A DNA stretch of 64,000 nucleotides from Lepidonotus clava (taxonomy: Eukaryota; Annelida; Polychaeta; Phyllodocida; Polynoidae). Numbering within the stretch: position 1 is the first letter of the stretch; each line of letters opens with the position of its first letter. The translations under genes and the position numbers were made by a program. Below are positions 54,270-64,000 of the stretch, in pieces. The DNA lies in contig OW387135.1 of NCBI GenBank assembly GCA_936440205.1, forward strand, positions 34,016,792-34,080,791, read 5' to 3'. Below the pieces are notes generated by a model. It did not search any database, was not told where the DNA came from, and saw only the letters and a list, made by a program, of their open reading frames with translations.

Positions 54270-56855
54270 CTTTTACTAAAGAAGGTGAAAAACTGCATCC
54301 CGTCAAACAGATAAGCTGGTAGAAATTAGCTCGCTGCCAATTTAGAAGCTTTTCAGCCAATTGATAAGGTGTTACCAGCTTAGCACATAGAGATGGTTGA
54401 GACAAATATTGTTGATATTGCGCAGCGCCTGTTTAAGAACTCATTATTATGATTTTTCTTTATCTGTTATTCTACCACTACCAGCATTTTCTGAGGTTGC
54501 TGAGGGAATACCATTTTTGGTGGGTCGAACAACCAAATGCCACATTCTGGGCATGGTTTAAATTAAAACCTGGCTCAGTTTTTATACTTACTACAAAGAC
54601 AGTTCAAAGCACAAAGTGGGAATTATTCTATAAAACGAGAGTAAGCATGATGGTCACGTCTATTGATGTATGGAATGGAATGTCTTACTCCAGTAGTTCA
54701 CAATTAGACATAATTGTATAATATTCAATAGGCCAATCATGGTTCAATAAGTGGGGAAACGCCAAAGCCCAACCTGTGAAATTGAAATTTTTGAATATAA
54801 ATTGTTCACAATGTTTTTGTACATTTTTAGAAGGTTTATATTGTCTTCTTAAACCATTTTTAGGGAACAGTATCATGTCTTTTATTTAGGCATGGATAAG
54901 ACACATTTCTTATTAAACAGGTTACTTACCTGTGGTATTTGGTGTATATATCCGTTTTTTTATCGAACGGTCTTTGTTGATCTTTTATCAATTACTTACA
55001 TTTATCTATCTATAGGGGCCTAGTCATATACACAAACTATTCAGCTAGCAGTTATTGAATCAGTTAACACCGATATATAAAAACGCCTCTGGAGACAAAC
55101 TGAATATTCCAGCCCAACTCCATGTTGAAGTGAATGCTCCGGTCCCAAACTCCATGTTAAAAGACCAGCATGAGGACGCCACAGGTGGTTTAGCACTTGT
55201 TCCTGGAGCAGCTCAGTTTGCCATCCACTCGCGAGCCACTCTACCATCCACATCAGTAGGGCCGGGGCCAAGCGCCTAGAATGCTATTGTAACCTATTCC
55301 TGGCCGGGTCTTATCCCTACCTGATCTACCTGACACCGCATTGAGGTATGCTGCGGGGGATCTAAATATCACCCTCACTGCTTGTGCCCTCCAGCTATGA
55401 AAACACACTCTTTATGACTACCAGATGTATAGGCATTAGCAAAAGGTAGATAGGAGTCCAACCCCACAATTTACATTATAGAAGATCCAATGGGTTTGGA
55501 ATACTCATGCGGATCCATACATGTTGTCTAACAGCAGGGTTCTAAGGGAGCGGGAGAGCTTATTTTTGGTAACTATTTTGCAAATAAACTAACTAACACT
55601 GAATATAATAATGGTAAAGTAAATTGGGGGTCACTAAATAATAACTTACTCACATCATACTTCATCAACATACTGTCCAAGGAAGAATTTATGTATGTAA
55701 GATTGGATTAAAACAACTAAAACATAAAAGCCCAGGCTAATTACACTTCATGGTCTGTGCTGGCACCATCCCCACACCAACCTTCCTTCTCATTTCAGGA
55801 GGTTGAATATAGGTAACTTGCGAAAGTAAAACTTGTTTTCATGAGTTAACATTTGACTTCAAAGCTCCCTGGAGACGATGCAGGAGTCAACAGTTCTTGT
55901 GAAGGCACCAAGAATGCTTGTCAGTCATCGGTTATATGTTCAGTGGGATGGGTGGGAGCCCCAGCTGCACGGTTTGTTTACCAACGCGTCCTGCACCATC
56001 TTTCCTACCACCTGCCACTGTCGGCTTGCCATCTATCTGTAGGATCCCCCCCCCCCGAAAATACAGTGAGAACGGTAGAGGGACAGTCTCAGTCATACAT
56101 GCTGAAAATCAAAACAATACTTCAAGTTATGCTATAATGTTTCATATTAAATAGGTTGAGGGTAGAAAACATGTATAGAAAAATATCTAGCGTATCGTTG
56201 GTCGGGCAGAAAGGTAAAAGATATAGGTCGGAAATTTATTTTCTTTGGATGCCACTTGGAAAATGTTTACGCAGTGATAATGGACAAGATATAAGATATT
56301 GTTCTCGGAAGCATCTGAGAGACCATGTCATATTTCTGGGACATGTTTTTCTACGTACTACTGTTGTTGAGTATAGCTGGGGATGGAGGTATAGGTCTCA
56401 TAGTCCTGTTACTTTCCCTGTTAGCTAAGGACGAAGATGGTTCTTGCATAGGTAGTTAGACTTGAAAGTAGGTGATGCTCTAAAATACAGATGTAATTCC
56501 AGTATAGATAAACTTGTGGAAGATACGATAAAACACTTGATGATATCATGGGTTCTCTCTCCTGACCATCAACTTTTAACCTGTGACCCTAAAGGTTCAC
56601 TTGGTGATTCGTACTCGTACTGGCATCAGGCTGTTTGGACCTGCCAATCACGATGATATATCAACTTTTCAAAATTTTGGGTCATGGGTGGGTCACTTTT
56701 CATTGGTGATACTGCAGCACACGTAACAGGTATATTTATAAATTATTTTGGATAACACATCTGCACTTTTATCCATAAGTCATAAAGTTAGGCTATGATA
56801 ACAATACCATTGGAAAGCATGCTTCTTTGATGAGGACTCTTATTGTAAAAACTTA
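54270..56855. other. Non-coding stretch with a C-run
   Basis: No supported exon. A ten-C run occurs at about 56047-56056. The AT-rich frame at 54449-54721 is open but its protein is biased toward aromatic and hydrophobic residues. Confidence 0.45.
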
Positions 56856-56860
56856 TTTAG

Positions 56861-57306
56861 AATAAGCCCATCCCATATTGGGTATATTGGAGGGTTGGAC
56901 AAGGGTCAGACAAAATTACGGTATAAGCGATCCTTGTCTCCAAGAGCTGGGATTACTGAAATAACTATTTCATTTCTATTTCACCAAGTACTGATAAAAC
57001 ATTATGATTTCTTAGATTTTACCAATCAACAGATTTGCAGGTTTGCCAGCCAATCAAAATGCTGCATTTCAGGCAAAATATGGTCGGACATTATAGGTTG
57101 GGCTGACAGGCTTTAACATTGGTTCCTATGGGAAAAAGGCAAATATACAAAGTGGTATTTTACAAATTTTAGGTCGCAATTTGTCAACCAAACCGCCTTG
57201 GTTCATTAAATTTCACACTTCTATCTTTGGGGATTAAATCAGAAAGAAATTACTATGTTATTTCAGGGTAAAATTTGATGTTCATATATACTGGGATGGG
57301 CTTATT
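56861..57306 (+). mobile_element. MITE family copy 2 (446 bp)
   Basis: Begins AATAAGCCCATCCCA and ends TGGGATGGGCTTATT, a perfect 15-bp inverted repeat. It is colinear and in the same orientation as 17721-18177. It carries the better-preserved ends. No coding capacity. A TTTAG word lies just outside both ends but is offset by two bases on the right. Confidence 0.85.
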
Positions 57307-57309
57307 GTT

Positions 57310-60185
57310 TTAGAAACTCAGAAAGCTATGTACAACGTGAGCTGAATATTGAATAGTAGTTACTCAAGACCATGTTTGCGTAAATCTAAAGTTATTGTAA
57401 TGAATCTGTGACTGATTCAGTGGGGGTTTAAGAGATCAGATTATGTTTGAATATTATGTAAAATAGTAGGACAACCACTCTTCCCTTGGTCACGAGGCAT
57501 GGCGCTGAGAAGCCTACGTCGTCTAGTCATGTCCCTGTTCTAGGGTCACGACTGAACAGCTCAGAATGACCAAAACCCGAAAGTCAATAGCACGGCGACT
57601 GACCCCCACATTCCTCATCATACTTTCGCCACATTATCATAATTGTTTTTAACATGACACACACTTTTCCTTTCTAAAATTATTTGCACATAAATTCAAA
57701 GTAAAACCAAAACATTTACCGTCTATATTGGGGATTGCCACAGATCTTGTGAAGTACACTCGGTTGAACAAGACCGACTTAACAACTAAAATAATTGGAA
57801 TAAGCATTCTCATTGCATTATATTTGGTGATTTACCGCTAAAACGTATTAGATTGTCTGGGCCCTTGCAATCGAATTGTGATAATATCTTATGATCCGCT
57901 TTCCATACAGCTTTTTGGGTGATTATTATGCCAGGTTCTTCTGCGATCACGAATAACATTCCCCTTATGAAACCCGTTTTAAATGCGAGCTACGGTTCTT
58001 TCTCTGTTCGTTTATGTCTAAGAACAATGTATTTCAATTAAAACGTCAATCTTCTGCAGAGATAAGCGCCGCGCTGGATAACAGATGTGTTCTATTCATT
58101 ATATTATATGGAAATGCATTATTTATCATGTCTACTTTTTCCACATTGTACCCCATGAATAAATCATACACGTGAAACATGCTACTATTGTAAATACTAA
58201 TCTTTGTTTTCAATTTGTGATTTTCCTCCGTCACCTGTCAACCAGGGGGTAAGTGAAATTTTCAGTTATTGCTTCTAAAGGAGCACTTTAAAACAAATTG
58301 TTATAGATGTGGCCGTGCACAGCTCGTCACTAAAGCATGTTGGTTTTATACAGGTGGCTTTTGAGTCAAGACCTTGCGAGGTCGGTGCCCCCATCGGCAC
58401 ATTATGTTGTCAGTATATATTTCACAGCGTCGATATCACCCCATTGTACCATTGGGCCAGAACATGACCAGGGCAAATTACCGTCATCCAGCCATGCTGC
58501 ATGTGTGTATCACCTTGTCCAAACGCACAAACCGTTTAGATTTATGGGACGGCGTTCTCTACATAGTGATTGCCCCTTTTTGGCCTGAACAATAACTAGC
58601 GTGCCACGTTGGTGTATTGGGTTGTAGATATCCATGTAAACAGTATTTAGGCCAGTAGAAATATATATATGCATGGGATGACTGATGAGTATAATAGATG
58701 CTATCAGCAACATAGAACTACAATCACATGCTTAATTATTTTCTCATTTCCTTTGCGATCGCGTTTGAAGCTTTTTTTGTATGCTAGTCAAATATGAAAG
58801 CATCATTTTGGCTGATTATGTATGTAAAATGTCTGCAAAGCAACCCTAGTTAGAATAAAAGTGAAAATATGCTGTTGTGCATGATGAGTGAAATATTCTC
58901 GTCAGCTTTCGTACCCGCACGAGAACGTCCTCATTCTGTTGATTATTAATTATGTACTGAGCAAAGCGAATACACCTACTGAAATTGTATATAACATAGA
59001 AAGAGAGGTCTTTCTGCAGCTGCTTTTTATAGAGGCTATATGCGCGGTAGGTGATTATGGATTAGTTCCCCCTTTTTCCACTGTGAGGCATTTGGAGCGA
59101 GGGAGTGGCTTTACAGGTGGAGCTATAGGGATGACCGCTTAGCTCCCGTCGTTGGATTTGTACTAAGATTACTGTAGATAGACTGTACTGAATTCATATG
59201 CGTATGCAAACGTTTTGGAATTGTCCTCTGTTACCTGCTCACTTATAAAACAACAATGTTGCCGTTGCCAGTTTTTTCGTGAATTCTACAAATATACGAA
59301 GAACACTAGTTATCATTTCTGTTCTTGCATTGTACATTATGGCACAGGGTCATACTATACACTGCCTATAGTGGGAATACAGACTACAATGTAAAATTGA
59401 CAATAAGAGTAGGATTACTGTTCAGACTAAACGTAAAATTGGTAATGTTAACCATCAGATGACCACCCTCTCTAGCAGGTAGTCGAGCCCTCACTCATTC
59501 AGCTGTTCAGTGCGTCACTCCCAATGTTTGATGTGGTTTATTCCTGAGTCATAAGCCATGCATGTATGTGGCACATAAGCAATAAAGCACACAGTGAGTT
59601 GATGAGCAGAACACATACATTAATAGGTACACCTGTTTGTAAACAGACCTGGTGGCCCTGGTAGGCCTGTATACACGCCACGCTATAAGCCCCTATCTAC
59701 AGACTCACGTATGCATGCAGACCTTCCTAAATAATCCTCACACCAACTTCCAGCTCTACTAGAAGATCTACAGCAATTTCCTTCTACTATGAACACTTTG
59801 CATTGTTTGAATATTAGAATACCAGAGGATCAAAGTTCAAAAAATTACTTAGTTAAAGATCAGTACAGTCTTTATTTTGTTTTTTCCAAAGTTATTGGAC
59901 AATTTGTAACACTAGCATTTCTTTCCAGAAAGTAACCAGATAACGGTGGTTTGTAACAAGGGTTTCATAAGAATTGGAAATTGAAAGCATCATATTAAAA
60001 CGAAATTTGTTGTAAAGCTAGCACCAGTTAAACAAGATGCTTTTAACAGAGATGACGATTATATGGAAACCGTTTCCCTCTGGTAATGACACACTCATGG
60101 CTTCATAGTGAAAAGCAGACTTAACTGGCCATATGCATTGTACGTTAACAAGGATCAGGAATGAGCTGGCTAATATTCTAACTTA
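57310..60185. other. Non-coding stretch with a FOX-type palindrome
   Basis: No supported gene. CTGTTTGTAAACAG (59633-59646) is a palindrome containing the forkhead consensus TGTAAACA. Confidence 0.5.
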
Positions 60186-60189
60186 GTGA

Positions 60190-60330
60190 TTATACTGCAG
60201 TTTGTCTGCCCACCTGCCCAAATCAATACACCTGCCCGGCATGTTACCCCTCATCAAGCAAGGCTTATATTAGCATCCCACCTACCAAAAGTCACGAGAA
60301 ACGGCCCACCTGTCGGTAAAGAAGGATGCC
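60190..60330. promoter_or_regulatory. Second CACCTG cluster
   Basis: CCCACCTGCCC, ACACCTGCCCGG, CCCACCTACC and CCCACCTGTCGG occur within about 120 bp on the same strand. They are Snail/ZEB/E-protein-type sites; the last repeats the CACCTGTCGG word of the 23.4- and 24.0-kb regions. Confidence 0.35.
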
Positions 60331-60339
60331 ATTCAGACT

Positions 60340-61250
60340 AGCAAATATACATGTATCAAAATAAGCTGCACTTTATCACGTATCTGTAATTATATTATGT
60401 GTTAAATCACAATTGACAAGTTAGCCTATATTCACCGATAACTATAGTGATTAAGGATTCAGACTTGCTTAATGTCTGTGGTCAGCATTGGCCCCGCCTG
60501 GGGGGCCAGTACGTGTCTGGCCATAACTCTAACGTCCTATAGACCATGGTCAACGATACCTTTAGGGGCTCTGGGGAAATGGCCTCATCCAGGTGCGTGG
60601 GGAAAGGAGTGGAAGGTCTAAGGCATAAAGACCAAAATAGAAAATAGCTACACATTATTGGGAATGCTGACTCTGCAAACTGCTGCAAGGTCAATGGCCG
60701 GCCGCGGAAAATGATTAGATATCAGCACAGATATTTGAATACATGCTTAACGGGTATGGCAGTTTGTTATGATTGGCGTTTTGCCCCCGTTGTGTTGACA
60801 CTATGCGGAATGCATAAGGAAGAAAACTTCATTCAGTCAATTGGCGTAAGAACATAAAGGAGCGGTGAAATGTTTATATTTGAAATATTCTTTAACTATA
60901 TCATCTGTACGTTATCAGGTCCAATATAAGGATGTATACAGATTTATACGAGCAATAAAACAATTGTTAGAAAAGGACCCATTTTGGAGCAATCCATGGT
61001 TGGGCAACATAAGGAAAGGCAAACACACAGGATGAAATTCCATTAGTTTATAACAATATCAAGCTTTTATAAAGAATCTAACCTACATTCCATGAATCTG
61101 CCGGGGGCTGCCACAAAAAACAAATTATACCCCTAGGACGTTTAGAAAACTAATTACAGTAATCAGTCAAAATACCTACAAAACATGAAACGTGTCATTG
61201 TCCCTTTGGAGCGATGCATTAAGCGTGTATCAGTCTATGATGACAAGTAA
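60340..61250. other. No gene supported
   Basis: Mixed composition. A minor GC-rich word GGCCGGCCGCGG occurs near 60696. Confidence 0.5.
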
Positions 61251-61254
61251 TGCA

Positions 61255-61450
61255 AAATCAGAGATGCTGATCAGAAATCAGGGATCTTGTTTTTGCCACA
61301 GGCTCTCTAACTGTCCTTGGGAAGTGAATTAGCGGAAATATTGAACATGCCATAATTCAATAGCTCTTTATCTGTCATGCAGAGGTGATTGTGATGGGGA
61401 TGTTCAAAATTAGGATTCAGAGCTTTAATCTGATAAGGAAACTTGACTCC
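61255..61450. promoter_or_regulatory. Candidate enhancer
   Basis: About 200 bp of non-repetitive sequence with GATCAGAAATCAGGGATC, GTGAATTAGCGG, CTTTATCTGTCA (GATA/TALE-like) and GCTTTAATCTGATAAGG words. The mixture resembles conserved non-coding elements. Motif inference only. Confidence 0.25.
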
Positions 61451-61459
61451 ATAGTTGGG

Positions 61460-63020
61460 TTTAAGTGAATTGTATCATAAGTATCTTTATAAGCTAGCAG
61501 TGCTTGGCTGTTTGGCTTAACCGTGATCTAGTTTCAAAAATGTACAAATTATTTCAAATGACATTTGGCTACTCCATTATTATGATTATCGATCATACTG
61601 CTATACATCACACACATACCAAAATTTATAGATCAAGCATAAGGCCAAATGGTCATGGTTACCAGAAACTGAACAAATAACATTTACAGCACAAGATCTA
61701 GGCCGACATTTAAAAAAATGTGCTTGATTGAAATGACTGATTATCACTAGAAAATGGTATTCACTTTTATATATACCTTTATTATTTAAATTGTTTGCTA
61801 TAACATTCACGCTAAGCCCTCAGCTGTAAAACTAAAACAACCGAAACTTGTTCATGAAATATTGAAAACATAGAAACAAATTTAGTGATAATGCAGACGT
61901 GTACATGTGACCTTTTTGATAATCACCATGTAGTAATGGCAACGTTGCTATTAAAAATGTCACCATATATCAATTCAAAAAGATCATCGTTGATAATTTT
62001 GATCCGGAGAAAGTAAATATGGCACAAATATTAGTTGTTTTTCTTTTGTAATTGTGAACGATAAGGCTTATAAGTCGATCATCAGTATGGCAGCCATTCC
62101 ATTTCGATGGATGTAACTTCATCCGCACAACTTCTTTACTAATACATTGACGACCATCTTTCATTCCCCACCGTCCTCCGTAACTATGACCATTCATTCT
62201 ACCCTATTATCGACCGGAGCTAATTCCGACGGAATTGAAATTCAAAACTAAAGATCGATTTGTCTGGCGTTCATCAACTGATTCCTGTTGACTCTGGGAT
62301 TTTGTGAGGACTGGTGGGTAAATCTGACTCTAAAAAATGATAAAATATAGAGGGCTATTCTTCGATTATGAGCTTAGAAATCGGCTCATAAATAAGTGCT
62401 ATAGAAAATATGATCTGATAATGATTAATGAGAATTTGAATCTGTAAGTGCAGCAGTTTTACATGGAGCAGGCCTATTCTCGATCTTGACTATGAACCTA
62501 TATTAAACACTATTCAATTTTCGTGAATCATGCCAAAAGGATTATTCTCAAAGTTAATGTTTATTTTCATGTAGTTCCAAATGATTAGAGTCTACTTTGC
62601 TTTCACCGACCTTTTTGTTGAGAAAGTTTGAGATTGGACTCTTTTCTAAATCGGGTCTGTATTTTAAATATCAGCGCTTTAATCGTGAAAGGAGATCCTT
62701 GCCATGTTCCATATTTCCCATGAATGCAGATTACCATTTAGTGGGACGAAGTTGAAATACTTGTCCTCCTTCCTCAATATCATTTTTCTAAAAAGCCATC
62801 AAAAGCTGCTCATCGTAGGTATCTTTATGATTGATGTCACTCATGAAAAGTCCCCCTACCTTGTTATAGAGGAAGCTGCCGTCATCAAACTCATTGCATT
62901 TGAGGCAAAACATCGTAAAGTAGATAGAGATTTACGTGCCCTCATAAAAGTCTATCACAAAACCGGGGATTAGATCGAAGCGCGACAAAGGTCAGTCACC
63001 AAGGCAGCCTGAACGAAGGG
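61460..63020. other. No gene supported
   Basis: AT-rich. An ATG frame at 62704-62973 (89 codons) ends in a charged helical segment (IEEAAVIKLIAFEAKHRKVD) but has a weak start context and no splice or promoter support. Confidence 0.45.
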
Positions 63021-63024
63021 ACAG

Positions 63025-63160
63025 CTTTCTAACTTCCGCTTCCAAGATGACAATGACATCGCCTCTGAGGATGGATTGTGATCAACCGGAAGGAGTCCTG
63101 CAAACCGGATGTGACGTCATCTATCTTTTTAATTGGCAGATGTTATCAGCACCTGGAAAA
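63025..63160. promoter_or_regulatory. ETS/CRE promoter-like patch
   Basis: AACTTCCGC and CCAAGATGAC (ETS- and YY1-like), CCGGAAGG (63087-63094) and CCGGATGTGACGTCAT (63105-63120) are packed into about 95 bp. The last is an ETS-CRE composite with a perfect CRE. AGATGTTATCAGCACCTGG (GATA plus E-box) follows at about 63138. The grouping is typical of a TATA-less promoter; the transcript is not identified. Confidence 0.4.
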
Positions 63161-63164
63161 TAGG

Positions 63165-64000
63165 AGGAAGACCTGTCAAAAACTAAGGGCTCAGCCAAGC
63201 GTTCGCACTTTAATCTGCTCTGTTTGGACCCAGGGTGATTATCTCCCTATGGCCTGATAATGCGCATTAACTGTATTATCGCTCAGTTGACTGGTGGAGA
63301 CACCATGCGGCCGCTCGGTGCACTAGCCCGCCGCCCACGTCGGTGTGAGGCATGTGTTGGTTGTTTCTCTATAGGGCCAACATGACCTCTTAAATGAATG
63401 GGATCGCTTGACAAGGTAACAGGCGCTTGTTCCGGTCAGCTCTGGGAAATGAGGGTAGGAAAAACTGGTACCAACCAGCCTCTTGTCCCTTCCTGTGGTC
63501 GGGCGCCGTTTGACCCTGTTCAATACACTTCAGAAAAGTGTTATGTTGGCCACATTACTGAGTCATAATTAAGGTCCTTACTGTATGGCCCCTAAATACT
63601 CGATTTCCCCCAAATTCCTCTATACTTTACCCCTTTTAGGAAATAAAAGCGGGTTCCTCATGGTTTGCATTATATGAACAAGTATATTTTGTAGCAATTG
63701 CCAAAGGAATCGCCAGAAGAAACTGCCAGCCATGGAGAACACAACAATGTGCTTGTTCAACTCACTGTATAATCACTTACGCTTTTAAAACAAACTATAT
63801 AAGGTTTGATCAGTTGAACTAGAATCTAATAAAGATATGCCAGCTCCCTGTCAACATCACCGGTTATGATTGGCTGGATGTAGAGTTGCTATAGACAGTA
63901 CGATCATCAGCAGGTAGATATTTTGAATTAAATTTAATTTGAGTTATTGCATGTACTACGACAAGCTATATTTTCATGTATATTTACCCTTCCAAGCCAG
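63165..64000. other. Window end, no gene confirmed
   Basis: A strong-context ATG at 63305 opens only 26 codons (MRPLGALARR...). The rest is AT-rich, with TATATAAGG near 63796 as a possible but unsupported TATA box. Confidence 0.4.

Noticed and set aside
63305-63385. RRCEACVGCF resembling the P-box of nuclear-receptor DNA-binding domains (CEGCKGFF)
   Set aside because: The frame is only 26 codons and lacks the preceding zinc-finger cysteines and the KRT/RRT continuation; the likeness is probably chance.

Overview
The window looks like nuclear DNA from a multicellular animal, most likely an invertebrate bilaterian. Coding density is very low and there is no operon structure. GT/AG-type splice donors follow short open exons. 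The DNA is rich in small inverted-repeat (MITE-like) elements, tRNA-derived SINE heads, microsatellites and a higher-order satellite. GC-rich promoter-like islands carry ETS, NRF1, YY1, CRE, CCAAT and TATA motifs. I cannot name the species. No rRNA gene, intact tRNA gene, CRISPR array or recognisable transposase or reverse transcriptase was found. Many listed open frames begin at GTG or another non-ATG codon, so I treated those as noise.

Layout. 1-8149 is repeat territory. A candidate 6.8-kb element (1323-8149) has 18-bp terminal inverted repeats and a TAA duplication. It contains a satellite array (units alternating about 101 and 124 bp) that is broken up by an LTR-like insertion, an inverted-repeat element and two SINE heads. 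A separate 615-bp MITE follows at 8275-8889. A housekeeping-type promoter and candidate first exon lie at 9087-9341. From 10 to 29 kb the DNA is mostly non-coding, with a CTCF/ETS/NRF1 cluster (10.6 kb), a TATA promoter (12.4 kb), MITEs (17.7 and 20.95 kb), a small Kozak-start ORF beside clustered CAGGTG boxes (23.4 kb) and homeodomain-site-rich DNA (28.8 kb).

The best gene evidence is on the + strand: a TATA-driven leader with a short upstream ORF and a 128-nt coding exon (30118-30245); a 40.5-43.4 kb GC-rich, CpG-rich block with candidate first exons at 41090-41175 and 43246-43400, each ending at a good splice donor; and further promoter-like clusters at 34.15, 35.6, 39.8, 46.8-47.3, 54.13 and 63.03-63.12 kb. 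I recognise no protein family in these exons. They may be alternative or leader exons of genes that continue outside the window.

The 44-64 kb part is long non-coding DNA. Several blocks resemble developmental enhancers by motif content (44.64-45.06, 52.04-53.4, 61.25-61.45 kb), and there are two more MITEs (48.9 and 56.9 kb). I see no clearly new biological system. The most unusual items are the satellite-bearing TIR element, the same-strand CCTGGAGGAG motif series in the 41-43 kb island, the paired GGATGTGACGTCAT sites, and a palindrome sitting between duplicated splice-donor sequences at 9.34 kb.
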